64,000 bases of DNA from GCA-2693325 sp036343635. Lineage in GTDB: Bacteria; Latescibacterota; UBA2968; UBA8231. The stretch is from the NCBI GenBank assembly GCA_036343635.1, contig JAYYVF010000086.1, forward strand, positions 1 to 64,000, written 5' to 3'. Under the pieces are notes generated by a model, which ran no database searches, was not told where the DNA came from, and worked only from the letters and a program-made list of their open reading frames with translations. Positions 1 to 8,362 of the stretch are shown in pieces. A program made the position numbers and the translations under genes. Numbering within the stretch: position 1 is the stretch's first letter; the number at the start of each line of letters is the position of its first letter.

Positions 1-382
1 TAGTTTTTACTCGGAGTGTCTTCACATACCATAAAGGCCCGCTTTCAATATTTATCCGGATGCGGACTCGATCCCCTTCGGAATTGATTTGGCACCTTTT
101 TCGAGGAATCCGCGCTGAACGATATCCGCGACTTTGATACAGATTTACGATGGTAACAAGGTCTTCGTTAAAATTTTGCCTAACGAATGGACTACCTTCC
201 TTACTACGCATTGCAGCTCGAAGGACTCCATTCTTTACTAATTTGTCACCGTTGTATGCAAACCGTATACGATCTACCTGCAACCCATCAACAGATCGAA
301 AATCAGAGTCATTCCAATCCCCAGAAACTGTCCTGATCGACAATACAAGAAACAGAAAAAACTGAGCCTTATAACTCGTCAC
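1..382 (-). CDS. Omp85/BamA-TamA-type outer membrane protein, N-terminal part (runs off the window)
   Basis: The reverse strand is open from a GTG at 382-380 to the window edge (127 codons). It starts with a hydrophobic signal-like stretch (residues about 4-20, rich in F, L and V). The next part reads like a POTRA domain: a 'GLQVDRIRFAYNG' strand, a helix around 'NGVLRAAMRSKEG', 'NEDLVTIVNLYQSRGY', then 'IRINIESGPLWYVKTLRV'. POTRA domains occur at the N-terminus of Omp85 proteins that insert or export proteins at the outer membrane. The GTG shares one base with the TAG stop of the upstream tamB-like gene, so the two are translationally coupled, and TamA-TamB partnership is well known. The beta-barrel lies outside the window. 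BamA versus TamA cannot be decided from this piece. Confidence 0.8.
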   Translation of the reverse strand, partial: MTSYKAQFFLFLVLSIRTVSGDWNDSDFRSVDGLQVDRIRFAYNGDKLVKNGVLRAAMRSKEGSPFVRQNFNEDLVTIVNLYQSRGYRSARIPRKRCQINSEGDRVRIRINIESGPLWYVKTLRVKT

Positions 383-3300
383 TAAAATTCCTTTTTCAAA
401 CCAATGCCTATCCCGTAACGTTCATATTCACTTTGCGCAGCACCAGTCAAAGTGAGTAGGGTATTCAGGCGGTGTTCCAACCGAATTTCTCCTTGCCCCA
501 TTCTACTTAGCGCTGCTTCGTAACGTAACCAAACTGAAAATGGCACTTGAAGTAGTTTCCCCATTCGAACAACCGTCTCTCCCGGTTCAACGCCTATGAT
601 TTTTGTTGATGGTAGTATGGAAAATTCATCGATACCCGCCCGTTCCACACGTTTCCTCAAAAGTTGTCCCGCCGCAGCTCCTAGCGCAGTTCCATAATTA
701 AAACCATCTATTTCGGTAGTCCCAAAAGCCAGCAAGTTAACTATTCGATTGAAATCAAGCTCCGGTGTAGATTGAAAACGTGGAGCAACCCTCCTCGCCG
801 AACCTTCAAGACTCATTTTGACCGTAAATTCCTTATCAGTATCAACTGCGTCAACTATTTGTGTGGAAGCATGTAAATCCAATTCCGGGTCGAGCTGCAG
901 TGGGTCATACATCACATCAATCAACGACCGCGTCGGTTCCAGGCCATCGAACACAATATGACTTGGATCCATTTCAAAAGGACGACCTAAGATGATTACT
1001 CTTCCCTCTTCAATAGAAGCATCCCCCTGAAAAATCGGTTTATAAAACGTGCCGCCTACGCCCACCCCTCCAGAGACCAATACCTGAGCCAGCTCACTAT
1101 CAATACTCAGCGAACGGACATCGACGCCCACATCGAGTCTCATGTTTTCCAACAAAGGATTCTTTAGTGCTGCGGGTGGTGGTGGCAGCGATAATCCAGT
1201 AAACTCTACAAAAACAGGCTCTGCTAATGGCTTTATTAAAGAAACCTCGCCGAACAAAGTAGAATATTGCGAGTTACCAACGAAAGATAGATCAGCATCA
1301 ATATCGTCGGCCTGAAAAACATCGCCGTAACGACAGTTTAGTCCCACTGCCCGCATTTTAACATCCCAGTGCGGCTCAATCAGGTCGTCTAAATCAATTA
1401 CTCCACGCAAACCCATACTTTTGTAAGCATGCGTTTTATACATAGTCTCTGTCATAAGAGAGCCCGTCCGTCCCGAAAACTTTATTCTGCCATTAGGCAA
1501 CGGGAAAGATGGATTCAACTCGAGCAACTGAATTTGTATTCCGTCAAATTTCACTTCACCGGATAAGGTAAAAGTAGAATCTAAGCCTTGGGCATGTATG
1601 TTCCCTTTCGTTATTCCACTTACGGGTTTAATGTCGACAAAGCTTTCCGAAAAAGCTGACAAATCCACTCGATCGACAGTTAAACTTGCCCAACCGTCTT
1701 CTTTTTTTAGAATCCAACTATCTTTTTCCCACGGAACACCCCCCTCCACCGTCAACGTATCAAGCTTTGGCGTAGTCCAGTCCGACAGCCATCCCATTCC
1801 TTTCGAATCGCCATTTATTCGACCGTCAAACCGCCCCCAATCATCCAATTTTGCTGAAAATTTTGCCGTCAGGCTGGGGTCATCCTCTTCTTCAAATAAG
1901 AGCAATTCCGCATCAATCACCCCTTCTGGAAAGCCTAAATTTGGCGTAGCAAAATCTTTTAGATTCACAAAAAATTCTGGCTCATTTTTGTCAGAGAGAG
2001 AACCGCTGAATCCCATTTCCCCGGAAGATACATACTCCCCTCGGTCGCGATCATAACGACCGAAATTCACCTCAACATCGTCAAATCTAACCGAATGCCC
2101 ATCACCCCCGATCCGCATTGGTTCCAATAATTCTGCTCGGATAGAGTCTCCCGCAACCACCATATCAGCCTTAAGTTCATCAACACCTAGATAACCACGA
2201 ATTTTACCCCACTGCACAGCAAATTTCGAATTTGACCTTAAAATTGGAATCTGCATTTGCGTCTTTGCAGTTACTGATCCCCTTACCCTGTCATTAAATA
2301 TTTTGCTTAGGAGAGCTGCCAGATTAAAATCATCAAACCACGCATTTAGTTCGATTTTACTTATTTTTGGTGTTTCACTGCCACTAATAATATCCCGCGA
2401 TAAATCAACATCAATCCCCCCAACCTCTCTCATCCGTTGTCGAAAAACTCCCCTAGCATAAATCGAATCTGCGAGCGTCATATCCAACCGAACTGAACCT
2501 AATAAACGGTCTTCAACCCTCAAATTTTTTACCTCCAACCAGCCACTGCCTTTAGGCTGTCTAGGAGTCCCTGCGACTGACAGATAGGCACCACCCGTGG
2601 ACAGATTCCAATCATGAAAAGATTTAAGAGTGATTTCAGGTAATTTTGCTTCAAATTTAATGCCGCCTGGAGCAAAAGAACCGTGCGCCTGAAAAGATCC
2701 GATTGGGGTATTCATTTCTACCGGACTTAAATGCCATTCATTTTTAATATAGCTGAGTTGAAAAGGCGCATTTGTCAACAAATACGATGGGCCATTATGA
2801 TAATCAAAACGACGTACATTAAAGGTTGCAACCTCAGGATCCTTTGTTAGACCTTCACTTTTAAAAAGAATCTCGCCACCGACTACAAGAGAATCTATTC
2901 TCCCCTGACGCAGGACCAATTCTTGAAGTTCGCCGTCAATCTCCCATCCACCATCCTTGGAAAACAAACTTTTTAACTTCCAACCAGAGCCCCGGATTTC
3001 TCCTATAAATTTACCCTGATTCCATTTTCCAAAGCCCAACATCGATCCGATATTCCAATTAAACGATTCTACCCCTTTCGAGCGGAGACGAACGGTGCCA
3101 GAAATCCGGTCTGGGTCTATTGGGCCTGATCCGTTTATCGACGCATCAACAACCCCCTGTAACTGTGGAACAATCTTATCTAATCCCAAGGATTTGCCGG
3201 TTAGATTCAACGTATCTACGTAACTTTTCTCCATGTCCAAAATACTGATGCCAGACAAACGAGATCCGTTTATTTTTAATTCTGCTTTTCCGGTTTCCCA

Positions 3301-4665
3301 AATCCAGTTCAAATCTACCGCCAATTGACCTAATAAATCGCCAATAACATTTGACGACTTTGGAATCCTGAGATTCAATGCAACTCCGTTATTCCCTAAT
3401 ATTCCTTCTATCCTTGCCTCTTTCCACCCATGGCCGGGGAATAGTTGGTCTGGATTCAAAAAGCCCTTGAAATTAAATAGCCAAGGGGCATCTAACTCTA
3501 TATCTCCATTTGCTGAAAGACTCAATAAATTTGAATCAATAGACCAACTTGCATTTCCATCAAAATTGCGTTCCGCCATAAATAACAGATCAACTGGCGC
3601 AGCATCCCCAAGTGTAAACTCTTCAAGGGTAAGTCGTGAACTACCCCCAAATCTTTCCGATGATAAGTCAAAAACTGCATCTACGGTGCCTCCAAGAATA
3701 CCCCCACTCATATTTTGAAAGCCCATGGATCTTATACCATCCAAAGAGGCCCTAAACTGAAGGGAATCTGTGCCTGATAGGCTGCCACCCCCCACACGAA
3801 CGATTCCACCTCCAACTTCAGCAAGAAGCGAATCGATAAACACCTCATTAAAATTAGTCCTGATCGAGAAGATCCAAGGTACTAAAGTGCCAGAGGTCAA
3901 ATGCAGTTCCCCCTTACCTGCGGATTCAATCTTTAACGGATTCAACGAGCCCTTTATATCACCCATCGCTTCTACTCTATTTACATCAGAATACAAAGCC
4001 AGATCAAACTTGGAATGCTCGAGAAGCAAAGTCTGCATATCTAAAGAGCCAACAACCATCGACTTCATGTCCCAACCACCTAAATCTGTTCGAACAAGAA
4101 GACTGTCGACATGAACTTTATTTTTAGCAAACCGGACGCTGAATTTTCCACCACCGACATAAACTGAATTACTATCTCCCACAATTATAGAATCCAAATG
4201 ACAATTCAAATGTCCTTCACGTGTGTATTTTATGGATCCCACAATTTTCGAAAACTCTTCACTTCTATTGTTTGTTACCGAAAGACTTAACGAGGAAATT
4301 TCCGATTCAGGTAGCCACTTCCTTAAGCGTCCAATCATTCTTTCCCATTGTAATCTTTCCACACCACCATGCCCCGTCTGATTCAGAGCAACACTTACTC
4401 GATCCGAATCCCAAGACCATGGATAGAATGAGATATTCAAACCTTTCGATTGGATAACAGATTCTCGATTAATGGACCAGGCCCGAAAATCACTCAGATG
4501 AATGCCACTAAAAAAAGATCCGTCAATCCTACTAAAACTTGACTCCCATTTTGGCATAGTCCAATTAAAGACATAAAAAACGGACAAGGGGCCCAACGAA
4601 GTCGTGAACCAAATGAAACATCCAAACAGTAAAAAGCATAAAACAGCAAAACGTGGATTTTTCAT
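382..4665 (-). CDS. tamB: TamB-like translocation/assembly module protein (DUF490)
   Basis: The 1427-residue protein has a single N-terminal membrane anchor (about residues 5-27, 'FAVLCFLLFGCFIWFTTSLG'). A very long beta-strand-rich body of repeated AsmA/TamB-like segments follows. The C-terminal 300 residues look like the TamB domain, including 'TPELDFNRIVNLLAFG' near 1320 and a final amphipathic strand ending in Phe. TamB-family proteins bridge the inner and outer membranes and serve in outer-membrane protein assembly or phospholipid transport. The size fits the family (E. coli TamB is about 1260). The gene leads into the Omp85 fragment with a one-base overlap. The 344-base gap upstream suggests it heads its own transcript. 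Confidence 0.88.
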   Translation of the reverse strand: MKNPRFAVLCFLLFGCFIWFTTSLGPLSVFYVFNWTMPKWESSFSRIDGSFFSGIHLSDFRAWSINRESVIQSKGLNISFYPWSWDSDRVSVALNQTGHGGVERLQWERMIGRLRKWLPESEISSLSLSVTNNRSEEFSKIVGSIKYTREGHLNCHLDSIIVGDSNSVYVGGGKFSVRFAKNKVHVDSLLVRTDLGGWDMKSMVVGSLDMQTLLLEHSKFDLALYSDVNRVEAMGDIKGSLNPLKIESAGKGELHLTSGTLVPWIFSIRTNFNEVFIDSLLAEVGGGIVRVGGGSLSGTDSLQFRASLDGIRSMGFQNMSGGILGGTVDAVFDLSSERFGGSSRLTLEEFTLGDAAPVDLLFMAERNFDGNASWSIDSNLLSLSANGDIELDAPWLFNFKGFLNPDQLFPGHGWKEARIEGILGNNGVALNLRIPKSSNVIGDLLGQLAVDLNWIWETGKAELKINGSRLSGISILDMEKSYVDTLNLTGKSLGLDKIVPQLQGVVDASINGSGPIDPDRISGTVRLRSKGVESFNWNIGSMLGFGKWNQGKFIGEIRGSGWKLKSLFSKDGGWEIDGELQELVLRQGRIDSLVVGGEILFKSEGLTKDPEVATFNVRRFDYHNGPSYLLTNAPFQLSYIKNEWHLSPVEMNTPIGSFQAHGSFAPGGIKFEAKLPEITLKSFHDWNLSTGGAYLSVAGTPRQPKGSGWLEVKNLRVEDRLLGSVRLDMTLADSIYARGVFRQRMREVGGIDVDLSRDIISGSETPKISKIELNAWFDDFNLAALLSKIFNDRVRGSVTAKTQMQIPILRSNSKFAVQWGKIRGYLGVDELKADMVVAGDSIRAELLEPMRIGGDGHSVRFDDVEVNFGRYDRDRGEYVSSGEMGFSGSLSDKNEPEFFVNLKDFATPNLGFPEGVIDAELLLFEEEDDPSLTAKFSAKLDDWGRFDGRINGDSKGMGWLSDWTTPKLDTLTVEGGVPWEKDSWILKKEDGWASLTVDRVDLSAFSESFVDIKPVSGITKGNIHAQGLDSTFTLSGEVKFDGIQIQLLELNPSFPLPNGRIKFSGRTGSLMTETMYKTHAYKSMGLRGVIDLDDLIEPHWDVKMRAVGLNCRYGDVFQADDIDADLSFVGNSQYSTLFGEVSLIKPLAEPVFVEFTGLSLPPPPAALKNPLLENMRLDVGVDVRSLSIDSELAQVLVSGGVGVGGTFYKPIFQGDASIEEGRVIILGRPFEMDPSHIVFDGLEPTRSLIDVMYDPLQLDPELDLHASTQIVDAVDTDKEFTVKMSLEGSARRVAPRFQSTPELDFNRIVNLLAFGTTEIDGFNYGTALGAAAGQLLRKRVERAGIDEFSILPSTKIIGVEPGETVVRMGKLLQVPFSVWLRYEAALSRMGQGEIRLEHRLNTLLTLTGAAQSEYERYGIGIGLKKEF

Positions 4666-5009
4666 TTAATTTGTCTGGGAAAAAATAGCAAAGTATCGCA
4701 ATTAGTCGGGCTTAAGCCCCGAATTTATAAAGATCAAAAACTTCCCGTACAATTAAGGTCGGTTCCAATACGGATTTTGACCTTGGAGAAAAAATCGAAT
4801 GGTTGGCTTCCAATCAATTATACTAGATCAATAAAATATTCCTGCTACTCCTATATATGAACCTGAAATTTCATTAGATGGAAATACGAGATCATCATTC
4901 CCCAATCAGTTAATAGGTTACACCATAATTACCAAAATAAAAGGCCTTCTATTCAATTTAAACAGAAGGCCTCTCAATGATTTTTCGAATCAATACTGAT
5001 CAAAAGTCC
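4666..5009. other. Intergenic region between tamB and the zinc peptidase
   Basis: No credible coding sequence is visible. It holds the terminator hairpin of the zinc-peptidase gene (4935-4972), a perfect 12-base palindrome GGGCTTAAGCCC at 4708-4719 just upstream of tamB, and a weak inverted repeat AAGGTC (4755-4760) / GACCTT (4779-4784). The last two could be operator sites for tamB, but nothing else supports that. No tRNA-like cloverleaf was seen. Confidence 0.5.
4935..4972 (-). terminator. Rho-independent terminator of the zinc peptidase gene
   Basis: Read on the minus strand, AGGCCTTCT (4972-4964), a 13-base loop and AGAAGGCCT (4950-4942) form a perfect 9-bp stem. A T-rich tract (TTTATTTTGG) follows directly. 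It lies about 40 bases after the stop codon at 5010. Confidence 0.8.
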
Positions 5010-5675
5010 TCACTCATCACCACCTCTGGCTAACAAAATATAATGAAGCAAGGTCATTAATGAAGCTGCAGTAGCTGCCACATAGGTCATCGCCGCAGCA
5101 TTCAGTACCTTCCGTGCCCCCGGCACTTCTTCCGGCCCCAAATAACCACCCTTTGCCAATAAAGTCATGGCTCTCGAGCTAGCGTTAAACTCCACGGGCA
5201 GCGTGACTATCTGGAATAAAACCGCAGCAGCAAAAAATAAAATACCCCAGTTTAAAAGTCCTGAAGCATGGAATAACAATCCCGCAAGAATTAAAGGAAA
5301 TCCAAGTTTGGAACCCAAACTCGCTACAGGCAAGACTTGTGTCCGAATATGGAGAGGGTAATACCCTGTGGCATCTTGTATGGCATGCCCTACTTCATGA
5401 GCTGCTATAGCCAAACCAGCCAAAGACCCACCACGATAATTTTCTGTCGATAACCTTACCTTCCGGTCTTTAGGATCATAGTGATCCGAAAGATTTCCAT
5501 CAACTTCCTCTACTTCCACATCGTGAATCCCATTTTCGCTCAAAAGTGATTGTGCAACTTGGGCACCACTCATTCTACGCTTTGCCGGAACTTCACTGTA
5601 TTTGTTGAAGGCTTTTCGAACCTTCCACTGCGCCAACCCGACAATTATCATCGGTAAAAAGATATAAAATAGCAT
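5010..5675 (-). CDS. YugP-type neutral zinc metallopeptidase, membrane-bound
   Basis: The 221-residue protein matches the Zn_peptidase_2 (YugP) family. It has an N-terminal membrane segment (2-16), the zinc motif HEVGH at residues 93-97 preceded by 'GLAIAA', and two or three further hydrophobic helices (about 115-150 and 185-215). 'LPVEFNASSRA' after the second helix is a family hallmark, and its Glu is the likely third zinc ligand. I chose ATG 5675 because AAAAGGAG lies 13 bases upstream and the protein then begins 'MLFYIFLP', as in relatives. A longer frame up to 5744 adds a 23-residue polar extension without support. The substrate is unknown. It stands alone, with its own terminator. Confidence 0.85.
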   Translation of the reverse strand: MLFYIFLPMIIVGLAQWKVRKAFNKYSEVPAKRRMSGAQVAQSLLSENGIHDVEVEEVDGNLSDHYDPKDRKVRLSTENYRGGSLAGLAIAAHEVGHAIQDATGYYPLHIRTQVLPVASLGSKLGFPLILAGLLFHASGLLNWGILFFAAAVLFQIVTLPVEFNASSRAMTLLAKGGYLGPEEVPGARKVLNAAAMTYVAATAASLMTLLHYILLARGGDE

Positions 5676-5809
5676 CTTTACTTTAACACTCCTTTTAATC
5701 AGGTCCTGCGTTGGACGACATATTGTAGCAATCGTCCAACGCAATTTTGCTCAGACAAATATAAAACAAATACCATACTCACGTAAAATAGTTCATCCAA
5801 TAAACGACA

Positions 5810-6205
5810 CTAATTTTGCGATATAGTTATTTTTCTCGGTTGGAAACCCGGAGCTTTGGGGACAAAAAGTTTCAACAACCCATCGGAGACCTTAGCGGTT
5901 ATCCCCTCGCGATCTAATGCGGTTGCACGCAATCTAAAACTACGAGCATATTTAGTTGGAGGTAACGAGGGCCCGCTGTAACCTACATGTTCAACGGCAG
6001 GCCGCATCGCCGATACTGTTAAATGCTCACCGGTCATCGATATATCCACTTCATCTATAGATACCCCGGGCAATTCGATTTCAATTCCGAATCCCTTTTC
6101 TGACGGATGTACGTTTGCATGAGGAATAACACGCCTCACAAATTTTTGCTCCGAATATTTTTCTTCATTTTCTTTGTTTTCAGCAGTTACCATTTCTTTT
6201 TCCAT
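5810..6205 (-). CDS. Hsp20-family small heat shock protein (second of a pair)
   Basis: At 131 residues this is a short alpha-crystallin-domain protein. The domain spans about residues 30-131, with 'IELPGVSIDEVDISMTGEHLTVSA' near the start and a C-terminal 'ISQN' tail instead of a typical I-x-I motif. Small heat shock proteins bind unfolding proteins without ATP. AAGGAG lies 9 bases before the ATG. The gene follows another Hsp20 by 44 bases and was probably produced with it. The two share only moderate similarity, so this is an old duplication. Its residues 50-80 (Pro-rich 'GPSLPPTKYA') replace the usual charged loop. Confidence 0.85.
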   Translation of the reverse strand: MEKEMVTAENKENEEKYSEQKFVRRVIPHANVHPSEKGFGIEIELPGVSIDEVDISMTGEHLTVSAMRPAVEHVGYSGPSLPPTKYARSFRLRATALDREGITAKVSDGLLKLFVPKAPGFQPRKITISQN

Positions 6206-6249
6206 AATAATTTGCTCCTTAGACCTCTGTTTGATGTTTCTACGTTGAA

Positions 6250-6642
6250 CTAATTATTTACTTCTATTTTGCGAGGACGTTCCGATTCGACTCGAGGTAG
6301 ACGAACTTCTAATACGCCGTTATCCATCTTAGCCTTGACCGAGTCAATATTGACAACGAAGGGTAAATGCACGCGACGCTCATTGCGCTGCACAGTCGAT
6401 TTTTCGTTTAAATAGGATTCGGAATCATCAGAATTTTCAATTGCACGGATACGAAGTATCCGGTCCTCCACCTCTACCTCAACATCGTCACTTCCAAAAC
6501 CAGGCAACTCCGCCCGCACAATAAACTCCTCCGAATTCGACCACATAGCTAAGTCCGTGCTCTCTCCCAATTCCAGATGGTTTATAATCTGCGAAAGAGT
6601 ATTAAATGACGCTAAGGGCTCAGTATTTCTTGTTGCAAACAT
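6250..6642 (-). CDS. Hsp20-family small heat shock protein (first of a pair)
   Basis: The 130-residue alpha-crystallin-domain protein has 'EEFIVRAELPGFGSDDVEVEVEDRILRIRAI' in its first half. The typical closing beta strands follow: 'HLPFVVNIDSVKAKMDNGVLEVRLPRVE' then 'RKIEVNN'. 'NGVLEVRLPR' is a strong family signature. The start is ATG 6642, because AAAGGAG sits 8 bases before it. An ATG 18 bases further upstream overlaps this ribosome site and lacks its own. It is the promoter-proximal gene of the Hsp20 pair. Confidence 0.88.
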   Translation of the reverse strand: MFATRNTEPLASFNTLSQIINHLELGESTDLAMWSNSEEFIVRAELPGFGSDDVEVEVEDRILRIRAIENSDDSESYLNEKSTVQRNERRVHLPFVVNIDSVKAKMDNGVLEVRLPRVESERPRKIEVNN

Positions 6643-6715
6643 TTCCGACACTCCTTTCATTAGTGTGCCTTTGTTTGTAAAAAATTAATCTCGAGCACTG
6701 TTTCGCAAAAGCCGT

Positions 6716-6737
6716 ACCACAAAACATAATATGTGGT
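6716..6737. promoter_or_regulatory. Inverted repeat ACCACA-N10-TGTGGT upstream of hsp20
   Basis: The arms at 6716-6721 and 6732-6737 match perfectly. The spacer contains a smaller palindrome, ACATAATATGT (6724-6734). It lies about 75-95 bases upstream of the first Hsp20 start, where an operator or promoter would be expected. The regulator is unknown. Confidence 0.3.
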
Positions 6738-6817
6738 TAAAACCATAATAAACAGATAGTTATAAAAATATTATATTTCTAACATTAAAGACAAATCAGC
6801 CCTGATTTTGGCCAGAG

Positions 6818-6832
6818 ATGCCATATTGGCAT
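6818..6832. promoter_or_regulatory. Candidate operator: ATGCCA-TAT-TGGCAT
   Basis: This is a perfect 15-base palindrome with 6-base arms and a 3-base spacer. A second GCCA-N3-TGGC site is centred exactly 42 bases away, about four helical turns. That spacing is typical of paired sites for one regulator. It lies 155 bases upstream of the dehydratase start. Confidence 0.4.
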
Positions 6833-6861
6833 ATTCTCATAGAGATATTGTCATCAAATAA

Positions 6862-6872
6862 GCCATTATGGC
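6862..6872. promoter_or_regulatory. Candidate operator: GCCA-TTA-TGGC
   Basis: A perfect 11-base palindrome sharing the GCCA-N3-TGGC core with the site at 6818-6832, on the same helical face. It lies 115 bases upstream of the enolase-superfamily gene start. Confidence 0.4.
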
Positions 6873-6986
6873 ACATTCCGATATTTGCCTACTACAACGC
6901 CGTTTCTTTTCTTTGAATATCAAGATTGGCTTCGATGTTGTTATTACCCCTTCAACCAGAAAAAACCAAAAATATAGAATCAGCCC

Positions 6987-8102
6987 ATGAAAATAACTGA
7001 CGTCAAAGCACTCCACCTTCGACTCCCTGTCATACAAGAAATAGCTGATGGGACTCAAGACTGCCTTATCGTAAAAATAAACACCGATAGCGGATTAGTC
7101 GGGCTTGGTGAGGTAGTCTCCGGGTCATACGTCGCACGGGCTGTAATCGAAGCACCCCGATCAGCACCATTCCGCCATGGGTTAGCCGAAATACTCATTG
7201 GTATGGATCCACTTGATACAGATACAGCCTTTGACGCCATGACTGAAGGGACATACTGGTATGGCCCGGGCGGAGTAGCGCGTCATGCAATTAGCGGAAT
7301 CGATATGGCTTTATGGGACATCAAAGGTAAAGCCGCCAAACTACCGGTAAGGCGTCTTCTTAGCCCCGACCCCGTTGACGCCGTCCCTGCGTATGCCAGT
7401 GTCCTTTGGCCCAACAGCCCAGATGCAGTCGCCGATTCTGCGGCAGGCTTTCTCGACACAGGCTACTGCGCAGTAAAGTATGGCTGGGCTCCTATGGGAC
7501 CGGATGCCTCCTTAGATGTAAGACTAGTCGAGGCGGCACGCCAGGCCTTAGGTCCTGACATACAACTCATGGTCGATGCTGGGCGGGCTTGGGATGCAGA
7601 TACCGCATTCGCTCGGGCATGTGCCTTCGCCCCCTTTGACCTAACCTGGTTAGAAGAACCGTTAAAACCCTACGACATTGCCGGATTCGTACAACTTTGT
7701 GCAGAGTCTCCGTTGCCAATTGCAACAGGTGAAGTATTAGCATTAGCCGAAGAATTTGAGCCGTTGATCGACTTAGCACAAATTCAGGTTATTCAACCCG
7801 ACCTAGGCCGGATTGGCGGATTAACTCAGGCTCATCAATTAGCCGAGCGGTGCCGCAACAGCGGAAAGACACGCCCCGTTCCCCACGCTTATGGAACCGG
7901 AATTCTTCTCTCCGCGTCGGCACAGTGGGCCGCTACGCTAGATGATCCGCTAACGGAATATACCCGTGCTCCATCACCGTTAGCTCAGGAACTAGCTATT
8001 CACGATATGAGATTTGATGAAGGGTTTCTCCATTTAAGCGACGAACCCGGGCTTGGCGTAAATTTAAACTCTGAAATCGTCAACCGCTACCGAATGCCCT
8101 GA
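6987..8102 (+). CDS. Enolase-superfamily (mandelate racemase/muconate lactonizing) sugar-acid dehydratase
   Basis: The 371-residue protein shows the complete MR-type pattern. There is an N-terminal capping domain (1-125), then a barrel with Lys164, metal ligands Asp197 ('MVDAGRAW'), Glu223 ('WLEEP') and Glu249 ('TGEV'), and the Asp272 ('QPDLGRIGG') / His300 ('VPHAYGTG') dyad. The second lysine of the usual K-x-K is glycine here (Lys164-Tyr-Gly166). That favours syn- or anti-dehydration of an aldonic or uronic acid by the His over racemisation. The exact sugar acid cannot be read. The gene is clearly richer in G+C than its neighbours (two 60-base lines at 7381-7500 are 60-62 %), which suggests recent transfer. 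It heads a catabolic run that continues with an FAH hydrolase. Confidence 0.85.
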   Translation: MKITDVKALHLRLPVIQEIADGTQDCLIVKINTDSGLVGLGEVVSGSYVARAVIEAPRSAPFRHGLAEILIGMDPLDTDTAFDAMTEGTYWYGPGGVARHAISGIDMALWDIKGKAAKLPVRRLLSPDPVDAVPAYASVLWPNSPDAVADSAAGFLDTGYCAVKYGWAPMGPDASLDVRLVEAARQALGPDIQLMVDAGRAWDADTAFARACAFAPFDLTWLEEPLKPYDIAGFVQLCAESPLPIATGEVLALAEEFEPLIDLAQIQVIQPDLGRIGGLTQAHQLAERCRNSGKTRPVPHAYGTGILLSASAQWAATLDDPLTEYTRAPSPLAQELAIHDMRFDEGFLHLSDEPGLGVNLNSEIVNRYRMP

Positions 8103-8362
8103 AAACTGGGTTAAGTGTTAGCTTCCATATAGTAGTCACAAACCTCCTAAACTGTTCCAACTTCAACAGCCTACGACAACGCTAAATCATATTATTGTGT
8201 TTGGAAAAAGTTTTTTGTAGTTTGGCTGAATGACATACGGAGTTAATATACGTTACCATAGTTTGATACAAGTCTTTCTAAGAAATAGCACCATTGTGCC
8301 TTTATTTATTTTTCAAAGAAAGTTACGCAGAAACTAACCCATCAGATCGGGAGCCCAATAAG

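Larger units (their letters stand above)
6643..6986. other. Divergent control region between the Hsp20 pair and the dehydratase gene
   Basis: This AT-rich spacer holds no gene that I can support. It must carry the promoters of both the minus-strand hsp20 pair and the plus-strand catabolic run. It contains three inverted repeats, listed separately. There is no full CIRCE element: only a GAGCACTG-like half at 6693-6700, without a partner. Confidence 0.6.

Noticed and set aside
150..365. A plus-strand open frame of 71 codons at the left edge
   Set aside because: It lies antisense to the POTRA-domain coding frame on the minus strand, which has a clear protein-like sequence and a coupled start; the plus frame has no ribosome site or family features.
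4666..5009. tRNA or small RNA gene in the tamB upstream spacer
   Set aside because: No cloverleaf-compatible arms or CCA end; the palindromes present are short.
6693..6700. A possible CIRCE heat-shock element before the hsp20 genes
   Set aside because: Only one half (GAGCACTG-like) is found; the second arm at nine bases is absent.
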